Of a stretch of 25,164 bases of DNA, positions 13,646 to 21,944 are shown piece after piece. Origin of the DNA: Firmicutes bacterium UBA4881 (GTDB lineage: Bacteria; Bacillota; DTU065); NCBI GenBank assembly GCA_002399235.1, contig DHDH01000039.1:34230-59393 (forward strand), read 5' to 3'. The position numbers and the translations under genes are program-made. Every line of letters begins with the position of its first letter. The first letter of the stretch is position 1. The notes under the pieces are model-generated. The model saw nothing but the letters and a program-made list of their open reading frames with translations. It was not told where the DNA came from and searched no databases.

Positions 13646-16078
13646 ATGTTTGTCGATAGATTTACAGAAAAAGCTAAACGAGTGTTAGCTACTGCCCAAG
13701 AAGAAGCCGCTACAATGGGGCATGATGTAATTGGTACAGAGCATATCCTTTTAGGTTTGATGAGGGTAGAAGACGGTGGAGCTAGTCGTGCTTTATCTAA
13801 TGTTGGTATTGATCTAGAAACGTTAAGAGAACGTATTGAAGAAATAATGCCACCAGGAGAGGGTTTTGCTACACCTCAGTTACCAATGACAGCTAGAGTT
13901 AAGACTGTTTTAAGTTTAGCATTTGAAGAAGCTAGAGTTCTCGGTTTTCCTTATGTAGATACAGAGCATATTCTCCTAGGTCTTTTAAGAGAAGGAGAAG
14001 GTGTCGCTATAAATGTTTTGAGAAGTTTTGGTGTGGAACCTGAGCGAATTAGAGAACAAGTTATTGCTCAATTAAAAAGTCAAGGTGAAGCTTCGGAAAG
14101 AGAGACACGCAGGCCTAAAGCAAAAAATACACCAACCCTAGATTCATTTGGGCGCGATCTTACAGAGATGGCAGAGGAGAGCAAACTTGATCCGATAATT
14201 GGCAGAGAACAAGAGATTCAAAGAGTAATCCAAGTATTAAGTCGTCGCACAAAAAATAACCCTGTTTTAATCGGTGAACCAGGTGTAGGCAAAACCGCAG
14301 TAGTTGAAGGTCTTGCTCAAAAGATAATTGCTGGTGATGTACCAGAGATTTTAAAAGATAAAAGGGTAGTAGCTTTAGACATGGCTGGCTTAGTCGCTGG
14401 CTCTAAGTTTAGAGGTCAGTTTGAAGAAAGACTAAAAAAGGTTATGGACGAAATAAAAGCCGCTGGTAATGTTATTCTCTTTATTGATGAATTACACACG
14501 ATAGTTGGTGCTGGCGCCGCTGAAGGTGCAATTGATGCTGCTAATATTCTTAAACCTGCGTTAGCAAGAGGCGAGCTACAAACTGTTGGTGCTACAACTA
14601 TCGATGAATACCGAAAACATGTCGAAAAAGATGCTGCCCTAGAGCGTAGATTTCAACCGATTATGGTTGGCGAACCTACTGTAGAAGATACGATTAAAAT
14701 CTTACAGGGCCTAAGGGATCGTTACGAAGCTCACCATAGAGTAAAGATCACTGACGAAGCTTTAGAAGCGGCTGCAAAGCTTTCTTCTAGATACATCTCC
14801 GATCGTTTCTTACCCGACAAGGCTATCGATCTTATTGATGAGGCTTCATCGAAGACTAGACTTTCTGCTTTAGTAACACCACCTTCTGTTAAAGAGATAG
14901 AAGATAAGTTAGCCGAAGTTAGAAGAGAAAAAGAAGCTGCGATTCAAAACGAAGAGTTTGAAAAGGCTGCATCTTTAAGAGACACAGAGCAAGAATTGGA
15001 TAAAAAACTCAAAGAACACCAGTCGGATATTGAAAAGGAAAGAAGTCTTTCTAATATCCAAGTTACAGCCGAAGATATAGCTTCAATTGTAGCTAGTTGG
15101 ACTGGTATTCCTGTGAATAAACTTACCGAAACAGAGAGCAAAAAGCTTTTAGAGTTAGAAGCTGAACTGCATAAAAGGGTTATTGGGCAAGATGAGGCCA
15201 TAGAAGCAGTGGCAAAAGCAGTAAGGAGAGCTCGCTCTGGATTAAAAGATCCGAAAAGACCTGTTGGTTCCTTTATCTTCTTAGGTCCTACAGGAGTTGG
15301 TAAAACAGAACTGGCTAGGGCTCTAGCAGAAGCAGTCTTTGGTGACGAGGATGCTATGATTAGACTTGATATGTCTGAATACCAAGAACGCCATACTGTT
15401 TCCCGCCTAGTAGGTTCACCTCCTGGCTATATTGGTTATGATGAAGGTGGCCAATTAACTGAAGCAGTTAGACGCAAACCCTATTCGGTAGTCTTATTTG
15501 ACGAAATTGAAAAAGCCCATCCAGATGTCTTTAATGCCTTATTACAGGTCCTAGAAGATGGTCACTTAACCGATAGTAAAGGTAGAAAAGTTGATTTCCG
15601 CAATACGATCATTATTATGACTTCAAACGTAGGCGCTAGAGACATTAAAAACCAAGGTGCACTTGGCTTTAAACCTTCAGAGACTAGTGCTTATGAATCA
15701 ATGAAGGATAAAGTCATTGATGAGCTTAAAAAGTCTTTTAGACCAGAGTTTCTCAATCGCGTAGACGAAATTATTGTCTTCCATGCTCTCAACAAAGAAC
15801 ACATTAATTCAATTGTCGAGCTGATGGTTAAGGAAGTTTCTAAGAGGTTATTAGAACAGGATCTGCATCTAGAAGCTACACCAGAAGCTAAAGATGTGCT
15901 GACTCAGGAAGGCTTCGATCCTGATTTTGGTGCACGACCTTTAAGAAGAGCGATTCAACGGTTGATAGAAAATCCACTTGCAGATGAAATTCTTTCTGGT
16001 ACCTTCAAAGAAGGCGACAACGTACTAGTAGATGCTAAAGATAATAAGATAGTCTTTAAAAAAGTTGCTGCCAAGTAA
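13646..16078 (+). CDS. clpC: ClpC, AAA+ unfoldase ATPase of the Clp protease
   Basis: 810 residues, full length. Two Clp N-terminal repeats (about 1-145) bind adaptors and phosphoarginine. The first AAA+ module has GEPGVGKT at 210-217 and LFIDELHT. A middle coiled segment contains the UVR-like EAAIQNEEFEKAASLRDTEQ, where McsA/MecA-type adaptors act. The second AAA+ module has GPTGVGKT near 550 and VVLFDEIEKAHPD, and the protein ends in the D2-small domain. ClpC unfolds marked proteins and feeds ClpP, which is not in this window. AAGGAGG is placed for the ATG at 13646; a TTG directly before it touches the mcsB stop and is not needed. It is last in the operon, with a terminator following. Confidence 0.96.
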   Translation: MFVDRFTEKAKRVLATAQEEAATMGHDVIGTEHILLGLMRVEDGGASRALSNVGIDLETLRERIEEIMPPGEGFATPQLPMTARVKTVLSLAFEEARVLGFPYVDTEHILLGLLREGEGVAINVLRSFGVEPERIREQVIAQLKSQGEASERETRRPKAKNTPTLDSFGRDLTEMAEESKLDPIIGREQEIQRVIQVLSRRTKNNPVLIGEPGVGKTAVVEGLAQKIIAGDVPEILKDKRVVALDMAGLVAGSKFRGQFEERLKKVMDEIKAAGNVILFIDELHTIVGAGAAEGAIDAANILKPALARGELQTVGATTIDEYRKHVEKDAALERRFQPIMVGEPTVEDTIKILQGLRDRYEAHHRVKITDEALEAAAKLSSRYISDRFLPDKAIDLIDEASSKTRLSALVTPPSVKEIEDKLAEVRREKEAAIQNEEFEKAASLRDTEQELDKKLKEHQSDIEKERSLSNIQVTAEDIASIVASWTGIPVNKLTETESKKLLELEAELHKRVIGQDEAIEAVAKAVRRARSGLKDPKRPVGSFIFLGPTGVGKTELARALAEAVFGDEDAMIRLDMSEYQERHTVSRLVGSPPGYIGYDEGGQLTEAVRRKPYSVVLFDEIEKAHPDVFNALLQVLEDGHLTDSKGRKVDFRNTIIIMTSNVGARDIKNQGALGFKPSETSAYESMKDKVIDELKKSFRPEFLNRVDEIIVFHALNKEHINSIVELMVKEVSKRLLEQDLHLEATPEAKDVLTQEGFDPDFGARPLRRAIQRLIENPLADEILSGTFKEGDNVLVDAKDNKIVFKKVAAK

Positions 16079-16100
16079 TTTAGCGAAAAGCCAATAAAAG

Positions 16101-16138
16101 AAAACACTTGCCAGGCAGATTGCTAGGCAAGTGTTTTT
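16101..16138 (+). terminator. Terminator of the ctsR-clpC operon
   Basis: AAAACACTTGCC (16101-16112) pairs with GGCAAGTGTTTT (16126-16137) and is followed by T-rich sequence, 23 bases after the clpC stop. In many Firmicutes transcription continues into radA; here it appears to stop. Confidence 0.85.
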
Positions 16139-16171
16139 CTCTTTTTCAATTAATATTAAAACTAATAGAAA

Positions 16172-16198
16172 TCCACAGGTGAACAAAGCACCTGTGGA
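16172..16198 (-). terminator. Probable terminator of the minus-strand DUF4434-like gene
   Basis: A perfect 10-bp stem TCCACAGGTG/CACCTGTGGA with a 7-base loop lies about 100 bases past the stop of the minus-strand gene. On that strand it runs into TTTCTATTAGTTTT. Confidence 0.6.
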
Positions 16199-16297
16199 GT
16201 GTGAGACTTAAAAGTTATAGATTAATAAAAATCTATTTCTCTTATGTCTCTTTCATATTATAAACAGTTACCTCATTACTTATACAGAACCTAGGGT

Positions 16298-17608
16298 TTA
16301 TTCATGAGTATATTCCAAAACCTCGCTAAAGTCGGAGATATTACCAGCAAAGTCATATGAACAAACAGAATATTTATAGGTCTTTCCAATTCTGAGTTTG
16401 CTTTCTTTAAATGCATTTACAAAGAGCCCTCTGTCCCCTTGTTTTAATACTTGAGTTTTACCAATTTGTTTTCCATCACGATAGATAATGTACCCAGCTA
16501 CACCAATATTATCGCTACCAGGATCCCATCTTAAAAAAAGTTCGTCTAGAGAAATAATAACCATACTGAGATCTTTAGGTGGAGTAGGTGGAATTTTCTC
16601 GTAATCTCCTGTTTGCACATATTCAAGGTAAGTAGTATGGAACCCAGAATCAATAATATTGGGGCTATAATAGTGGGGATAGGCAAATGTGATGAAGTTA
16701 TCTACATAAGGAGCAGCTCTTTTTAGCTGTTCAACAAAACGATTAATAGTAGCTGATGTCCAGTCTGTGTGAACGAAATTTTCTGCATTAGACCAGAATA
16801 AAAGACCAGGCTTGGTATCAACAGCTTTTCTAAATTCAGCAAACCAGGCTGGGAAGGTATCAATTGTAGTTCCTCCACCTCCTACGCAATCCATGGGTGC
16901 AAAGACATCTCCTGATCTAAAATGAGTCTTAGCAAAGACTTCAATCCAGAAATCACGGTATTCTTCTTTAGTTGCTAATTGAGGATTCATGTAAGGACTC
17001 CAAACTAAAAAGAGGTTAGGGTCTAGTTTCGTAAGAAAATCGAGTTGTATATTAAAGGCATGGCTAATAATGTCAGCTTTTCCTTTTCCCCTTACCATTA
17101 GGTTGTCGATTTCCCAAACAAAATACCAACCAATTATGGTGTCTTTATACTTAGGATAATAGAGTTCATAGATTTCTTGTGCTAAGGTGTTACCTAAAGA
17201 GATTTCGGAATATAACCATTCGGGATCTTTGATACCCTTTCCCCACCACAAGTCGTTCATATTTAAACCTAAGATAATTTTCATATCAGCTTTTTTTAGG
17301 GCAATAAGCAATTTTTCTAGGACATCATTACCAGGGTAATATTCTTTCCAGTTAGGTATTTTTGTTGGATACAGAGTAGATAAGTAATGTCCATCGTTGT
17401 GTCCATATGCAGTTGGCGCAAAAAGTAAGAATTCTATACCAGCTTCTTTTAAATAATTAAGTTCTTTAGCGAGCATTTCTGAAGACCAATCTTTTACTAA
17501 CCAATCTTGAATGAAAGTTCCTTTGGCGAGAGGCCAATTGGCTGTACAAACAGTAATTGAAACGAGAAAGACAAGTCCAATAAGGAAAGCTAAACGATTA
17601 TACTTCAT
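16298..17608 (-). CDS. Secreted DUF4434-like TIM-barrel (glycoside-hydrolase fold) protein with FN3 domain
   Basis: 436 residues. A signal peptide covers about 1-23 (hydrophobic core, likely cleavage near CTA-NW, no proper lipobox). Residues about 28-335 look like a DUF4434-type (beta/alpha)8 barrel: ELNYLKEAGIEFLLFAP, MKIILGLNMNDLWW, IIGWYFVWEIDN and LLFWSNAENF. E166 and E276 fall on strand-end motifs typical of glycoside hydrolase acids. Residues about 343-436 form an FN3 domain (LFLRWDPGSDNIGVAGYIIYRDG, TYKYSVCSYDFAGNISDFS). AAGGAGGGG precedes the ATG. It is presumably an extracellular polysaccharide-active or -binding enzyme (inference). It lies on the opposite strand between clpC and radA, as an insertion in a usually contiguous block, and could work with the sugar-type binding proteins to the left. 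Confidence 0.8.
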   Translation of the reverse strand: MKYNRLAFLIGLVFLVSITVCTANWPLAKGTFIQDWLVKDWSSEMLAKELNYLKEAGIEFLLFAPTAYGHNDGHYLSTLYPTKIPNWKEYYPGNDVLEKLLIALKKADMKIILGLNMNDLWWGKGIKDPEWLYSEISLGNTLAQEIYELYYPKYKDTIIGWYFVWEIDNLMVRGKGKADIISHAFNIQLDFLTKLDPNLFLVWSPYMNPQLATKEEYRDFWIEVFAKTHFRSGDVFAPMDCVGGGGTTIDTFPAWFAEFRKAVDTKPGLLFWSNAENFVHTDWTSATINRFVEQLKRAAPYVDNFITFAYPHYYSPNIIDSGFHTTYLEYVQTGDYEKIPPTPPKDLSMVIISLDELFLRWDPGSDNIGVAGYIIYRDGKQIGKTQVLKQGDRGLFVNAFKESKLRIGKTYKYSVCSYDFAGNISDFSEVLEYTHE

Positions 17609-17803
17609 ATAAATCCCCTCCTTTTTCCTAGGTTTAATTTTAGTTCTAACTTAGTTATTACCTGCTTTATTTTTATACAAAACTATCGTTTTTTGGTAAT
17701 TATGAGTAACAATGATAAGTTTTATGATATCAACTTCAGGTTGACTTTATTTTAGTAAATTAACATTTCCAGATTAGGAACATCAATGTTGAGGATTTGT
17801 TGG

Positions 17804-17839
17804 AACTCCCCAGCCAAAAAAAGGTCGGCTATTGGAGTT
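17804..17839 (-). terminator. Possible terminator relic after the decayed ORF
   Basis: AACTCCCCAGCC pairs imperfectly with GGCTATTGGAGTT about ten bases past the end of the 17848-18245 remnant. The long T run lies in the loop rather than after the stem, so activity is doubtful. Confidence 0.3.
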
Positions 17840-17847
17840 AACTCATT

Positions 17848-18245
17848 TTAATAATCTGGATCAACGATTACAATTTTACCTAACTTAGTACCAACAGCAA
17901 CTAAAGCATTTTCTGCTTTTCGTATAAGAAATACATTTTTTTCTTTATTTAAGATATCTGTCCCTACGTTCAATCAATTAGCTGTTTCGAGGTAGTTAAA
18001 TTCTAAGAATTGCTCGAGAAGCATTCTTTTATCGCCCCCAAAGATATTTACTTGGTTATAAACTTGAGTAAAAGCAATATAATACCTTTTGATTGCTCTG
18101 GATAGTTTAGTCCGAGTAAATTTTCTAAATCTAAGTATATAAAGGGGCAGTTTTGTTTAGTAGCTAAAAGACACTAGTGCTGTTTAGTTCATTTTTTGCT
18201 TACAAAAAGAACATTAAGTAGTTTTTGGCAGGTATTAGGCCCAAT
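17848..18245 (-). pseudogene. Decayed ORF of unknown family
   Basis: The minus strand reads as protein-like sequence across stops and one frameshift. IGPNTCQKLLNVLFVSKK, then a stop, TKQH, a stop, CLLATKQNCPFIYLDLENLL and GLNYPEQSKGII share one frame. After a shift near 18080 the frame continues AFTQVYNQVNIFGGDKRMLL, EQFLEFNYLETAN, a TGA stop at 17974-17976, then LNVGTDILNKEKNVFLIRKA and ENALVAVGTKLGKIVIVDPDY to the stop at 17848. I do not recognise the family. The composition and continuity suggest a real gene that has died, just upstream of radA on the opposite strand. 17609-17803 and 18246-18290 show no gene. Confidence 0.5.
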
Positions 18246-18290
18246 GAAAACTAAATAAAATAGAAGTTAACAATAAAAGGAGACATTCTA

Positions 18291-19667
18291 ATGGCTAAGA
18301 TTAAAACCCTTTATGTCTGCCAAAACTGTGGAGCCCAAAGCCCAAAATGGCAAGGGAAATGCAATGCTTGTGGCTCTTGGAATACATTAGAAATGAAAGA
18401 AGAAAGAAAAGAACCAGTTGGTTTTTCCTTGGGACAGAGTTCGCCACCCATTCCAATTATTGATGTCGCAGCGGAAAAAGAAGACCGCTATCTTACTGGA
18501 CTAGGTGAGTTAGATAGGGTGTTAGGTGGCGGTATAGTACCAGGGTCCCTAATTCTCTTAGCAGGTGAACCAGGGGTAGGAAAATCGACTCTTCTTCTCC
18601 AATTATCAAAGGAGTTTTCGGAACGTTGGGGGAAAGTTTTATATGTTAGTGGTGAAGAATCTTTACAACAGATTAAGATGCGAGCTAAACGTTTAGGTGC
18701 ACTTAGCCCCCAGATCTACTTATTAGCTGAGAATAATATACATAACATGAAACAGGCCATAGACGAATTAGACCCATCATTAGTGATTGTAGATTCAATT
18801 CAAACAGCGTATATGCCATCTTTAGAGGCGGCTCCAGGTAGTATTACACAAATCAGAGAATCGGCAGCTCACCTAATGCGGCTAACCAAAGAAAATGCTT
18901 TGCCTATTTTCCTTGTTGGCCATGTGACAAAAACTGGCACTGTAGCTGGACCACAAGTACTGATGCACATGGTCGATGCGGTACTTAGCTTCACCGGAGA
19001 TAAACATAGTCTGTATAGACTTTTATTTGGGGAGAAGAACCGCTTTGGAGCTACAGACGAACTAGGTGTCTTTGAAATGAAGAATACTGGTTTAGAAGAA
19101 GTTAAAAATCCAGCCAGACTCTTTTTATCGCAAAGAAACACTAGTGAACCAGGTACAGCCATTGTACCAACTCTTGAGGGGACCAGGCCTATACTTGTAG
19201 AATTGCAGGCTCTGGTAACAAAAGGTTATGGTGGACCACCAAGACGTCAATTTACCGGTACTGATAAAAATCGTACAGCCATTCTTTTAGCAGTTTTAGA
19301 GAAGAGACTGGGGCTACCAATAGGTATCAGCGATGTATATGTAAATGTTGTTGGTGGTTTAACTATCACAGAGCCAGCAGCAGACTTAGGGATTGCTCTT
19401 TCAGTAGCTTCGAGTGCTTGTGAAATTCCTCTGAAACATAATTGGACCTTCTTTGGCGAAGTTGGGTTAACTGGTGAACTGCGTGCGGTTACCCAACCAG
19501 AAAAAAGGTTGTTAGAAACAGTACAAATGGGGTTTACGCACTGCCTAATACCTAAAGCTAACCTTAGAGCTCTGGATAAATCACTCCAGATAAAACTAGG
19601 AGAATCTTTAGAAGTAGTAACTGCAGAGCATATTATAGAAGCTTGGAATTATTGCAAGAGGGGGTGA
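18291..19667 (+). CDS. radA: RadA/Sms, DNA repair branch-migration ATPase
   Basis: 458 residues, normal length. An N-terminal C4 zinc finger (C10, C13, C24, C27) is followed by a RecA-like ATPase core with GEPGVGKST at 92-100 and the RadA-specific KNRFG motif near 250. The C-terminal Lon-protease-like domain is recognisable (PIGISDVYVNVVGGLTITEPAADLGIALSVASS). RadA processes recombination intermediates and promotes branch migration. AAAGGAGA precedes the ATG. disA starts four bases after its stop, so the two form an operon, as in Bacillus, where DisA and RadA interact. Confidence 0.96.
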   Translation: MAKIKTLYVCQNCGAQSPKWQGKCNACGSWNTLEMKEERKEPVGFSLGQSSPPIPIIDVAAEKEDRYLTGLGELDRVLGGGIVPGSLILLAGEPGVGKSTLLLQLSKEFSERWGKVLYVSGEESLQQIKMRAKRLGALSPQIYLLAENNIHNMKQAIDELDPSLVIVDSIQTAYMPSLEAAPGSITQIRESAAHLMRLTKENALPIFLVGHVTKTGTVAGPQVLMHMVDAVLSFTGDKHSLYRLLFGEKNRFGATDELGVFEMKNTGLEEVKNPARLFLSQRNTSEPGTAIVPTLEGTRPILVELQALVTKGYGGPPRRQFTGTDKNRTAILLAVLEKRLGLPIGISDVYVNVVGGLTITEPAADLGIALSVASSACEIPLKHNWTFFGEVGLTGELRAVTQPEKRLLETVQMGFTHCLIPKANLRALDKSLQIKLGESLEVVTAEHIIEAWNYCKRG

Positions 19668-19671
19668 TTTT

Positions 19672-20751
19672 TTGGCTAATCCAATCTTACCCTGGGACGA
19701 TGAAATACTTGAAGTTATTGGCAAGGTGGCTCCAGGTTCGGAACTACATGATGGGCTAGAGAATATACTAAGAGCTCGTACTGGTGCGTTGATTGTCGTC
19801 TCTGATAATGAAGAGGTACTCTCTTTAATTGATGGAGGCTTTTTTATCGATACAACATTTTCGCCAGCTGCTCTTTACGAACTAGCCAAAATGGATGGTG
19901 CAATTTTACTTAGTTCAGATACTAAAAAGATTCTTTATGCTAATACACAGCTTCACCCTGACCCAACTATTTCCTCTGGAGAAACAGGGACCAGACATAG
20001 AACAGCTGAAAGAGTAGCTAAACAAACAGGGGCTTTAGTGATCAGCATTTCTCAACGCAGGAATATAATTACTCTTTATCGAAGCCAGTGGAAATATATA
20101 CTCAAGGATGTTGGCGTAATTTTAGCTAAAGCTAACCAAGCCTTACAAACATTAGAAAAATATCGAGTAGTACTTCTTCAAGCTTTAAATACCTTAACGG
20201 CTCTTGAATTCGATGATGCAGTAACACTTTTAGATGTTGCAGCAGTAATTCAGAAAGCCCAGATGGTTCACCGGATTGCTTACGAGATTGAACGTTATGT
20301 AACCGAATTGGGTATTGAAGGCCGTCTTGTGAAGATGCAACTAGAAGAACTTATGGTTGATGTTGAAAATGAAGATTTATTGGTAATAGAAGATTACTTA
20401 GTTATCGAGGGAAAAACAAGTAAAGAGATTTGGCAACAACTTGGTCAATGGTCAGCAGAAGATCTTTTAGATCCAGGCGCTATCGCTAAAGTTTTAGGAT
20501 ATAGTGGTAGTATGAATTCCTTAGAACAGATAGTTTATCCTAAAGGTTACCGTGTACTTAACAAAATTCCACGTCTACCTCAGAATGTTATTGATAATAT
20601 TGTGAGTCAATTCAAGCAAAGTTCAGCTATTGTTAGTGCATCCATTGAAGAACTCGATGCTATTGAGGGCATTGGAGAGGTAAGGGCCAGGGCTATTCAA
20701 GAAGGTCTTAGGCGCATTAAAGGCCATGTACTTTTAGAACGTCATATATAA
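19672..20751 (+). CDS. disA: DisA, DNA-integrity scanning diadenylate cyclase
   Basis: 359 residues, normal length. The N-terminal DAC domain carries DGA at 75-77 and GTRHRTAE at 106-113, the catalytic motifs that make c-di-AMP from two ATP. A helical spine follows, and the C-terminal helix-hairpin-helix region (SIEELDAIEGIGEVRARAIQ) binds branched DNA. DisA scans DNA and lowers c-di-AMP output on damage. TTG start, with GGGGGTGA just upstream. It is coupled to radA, with a strong terminator at its stop codon. Confidence 0.96.
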   Translation: MANPILPWDDEILEVIGKVAPGSELHDGLENILRARTGALIVVSDNEEVLSLIDGGFFIDTTFSPAALYELAKMDGAILLSSDTKKILYANTQLHPDPTISSGETGTRHRTAERVAKQTGALVISISQRRNIITLYRSQWKYILKDVGVILAKANQALQTLEKYRVVLLQALNTLTALEFDDAVTLLDVAAVIQKAQMVHRIAYEIERYVTELGIEGRLVKMQLEELMVDVENEDLLVIEDYLVIEGKTSKEIWQQLGQWSAEDLLDPGAIAKVLGYSGSMNSLEQIVYPKGYRVLNKIPRLPQNVIDNIVSQFKQSSAIVSASIEELDAIEGIGEVRARAIQEGLRRIKGHVLLERHI

Positions 20752-20787
20752 AGAAAATCCCCGTGGTCTTTCCACGGGGATTTTCTT
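20751..20787. terminator. Bidirectional terminator between disA and the convergent gene
   Basis: A perfect 16-bp stem AAGAAAATCCCCGTGG/CCACGGGGATTTTCTT with a 5-base loop. It overlaps both stop codons, so it serves disA and the minus-strand gene at 20786-21181. Confidence 0.9.
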
Positions 20788-21181
20788 AAGTAAGACTAAA
20801 TATACCTAGAGCATCGAGCTTTTTCTTTTCTTTCTCAATAACATCACTAAGATTTAGATCCAGAGCATCGCAAAGAGCAACTAAATAAAAGACTGTTCTA
20901 CCTATTTCGTTTTCAATAACTTCACGACAGGATTCGCAAAGTTCTCCCTCAAGATGGCTTTGCATATACTCGCGTAACTCGCTGTAGTTGATGTCAGTTG
21001 GAAAAACTTGCTTTTCCGCATTGATTTTTATACAACCACAGATAGTAACTGATTTAGCCAGGGCGCGGTTGGTTCTAGCTGTTGACTCGGAGAGTTTAGT
21101 CATAATGTCAAGAACAGAACGGTGCCTGATGAGATATTTATCAACCAGTTCTTGGAAATTGTAGCCGTCAAAGCTTTCCAC
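20786..21181 (-). CDS. Unknown small protein with CxC/CxxC cysteines and a MazG-like helical C-terminus
   Basis: 131 residues, family not recognised. C48-G-C50 and C82-x-x-C85 could bind zinc or an Fe-S centre. The C-terminal part, VIENEIGRTVFYLVALCDAL and on, has acidic residues E90, E92 and D105 on amphipathic helices, somewhat like the ExxE..ExxD helices of MazG-type nucleotide pyrophosphohydrolases. That resemblance is weak and I would not name it on this basis. GTG start; GGGAG lies about nine bases upstream. It is convergent with disA and shares its terminator. Divergent from it, about 235 bp away, is the CarD gene. Confidence 0.75.
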   Translation of the reverse strand: MESFDGYNFQELVDKYLIRHRSVLDIMTKLSESTARTNRALAKSVTICGCIKINAEKQVFPTDINYSELREYMQSHLEGELCESCREVIENEIGRTVFYLVALCDALDLNLSDVIEKEKKKLDALGIFSLT

Positions 21182-21309
21182 GGTATCATCTCCCTTAGGT
21201 CTACATTGGCAGGCCTATTTCTAAACAGATTATAAGAAAGATGCTATGAAACTGTCAAGGCAGGTTAGACAGGTAAAAAAAAGGAATCTAAAAAATCTAT
21301 AAAAAAGCC

Positions 21310-21339
21310 TTGACATCCTAAATAGAAATATGCTAAAAT
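21310..21339 (+). promoter_or_regulatory. Upstream sigma-A promoter of the CarD-family gene
   Basis: A perfect TTGACA (21310-21315), an 18-bp spacer and TAAAAT (21334-21339), about 78 bp before the start codon. Confidence 0.7.
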
Positions 21340-21350
21340 TAATAAATTTC

Positions 21351-21379
21351 TTGACCAAATTGTTAATAAGCTTTATAAT
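21351..21379 (+). promoter_or_regulatory. Proximal sigma-A promoter of the CarD-family gene
   Basis: TTGACC (21351-21356), a 17-bp spacer and a perfect TATAAT (21374-21379), 37 bp before the start codon. It is in tandem with the promoter at 21310. Confidence 0.75.
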
Positions 21380-21416
21380 TAGATTATCATAAGTGTCGTG
21401 TGAGGAGGTGCTGACG

Positions 21417-21911
21417 GTGTATTCCGTTGGAGATAAAATTGTTTATCCCACACACGGTGCAGGTATTATAGAAAATATTAAAGAAGAAAAGATTTTAGGA
21501 GAGAAGAAATCATACTACATTTTGTACATGCCCGTGGGTGAATTAAAATTAATGATTCCTGTTGATAATGTTGAAGAATTAGGTATGAGAAAGATTATTG
21601 ATAAAGATCAGGCTTGTGATGTTTTAGATATATTAAAACAAAATGAAAGCCGTATGTCAGCTAATTGGAATCGCCGGTACAGAGCTAATATGGAAAGAAT
21701 AAAAACCGGAGATATCACTGAAGTGGCCGAAGTAGCACGCAATCTTTATGCACGCGATAAAGAAAAAGGCCTATCTACTGGTGAGAAAAAAATGCTAGAA
21801 CAGACTATCCGTATTGTTGTCTCCGAATTATCTTTAGCAACCGAAACTGAAGAAGAGGAGATGAGAGACCTAATAATCAGATGTCTCGAAGAAAGTAATG
21901 AAGGGAATTAG
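21417..21911 (+). CDS. CarD/CdnL/TRCF-domain transcriptional regulator
   Basis: 164 residues. The N-terminal RNA-polymerase-interacting domain begins MYSVGDKIVYPTHGAGIIENI, includes MIPVDN near residue 49, and is followed by the helical C-terminal domain (NRRYRANMERIKTGDITEVAEVARNLYARDKEKGLS), the standard CarD layout. Such proteins bind the RNA polymerase beta subunit and modulate open-complex stability, often at rRNA promoters. I chose GTG 21417 because AGGAGG ends eight bases before it. The longer in-frame GTG at 21393 precedes that SD. Two tandem promoters drive it, and the PIN/TRAM gene follows after about 33 bp. Confidence 0.92.
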   Translation: MYSVGDKIVYPTHGAGIIENIKEEKILGEKKSYYILYMPVGELKLMIPVDNVEELGMRKIIDKDQACDVLDILKQNESRMSANWNRRYRANMERIKTGDITEVAEVARNLYARDKEKGLSTGEKKMLEQTIRIVVSELSLATETEEEEMRDLIIRCLEESNEGN

Positions 21912-21944
21912 TCTGGGAAGGTTCTCTTGAAAGGCGGTGAAAGG

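Noticed and set aside
21393..21416. Longer CarD start at GTG 21393
   Set aside because: The extra codons consist mainly of the AGGAGG SD used by GTG 21417.
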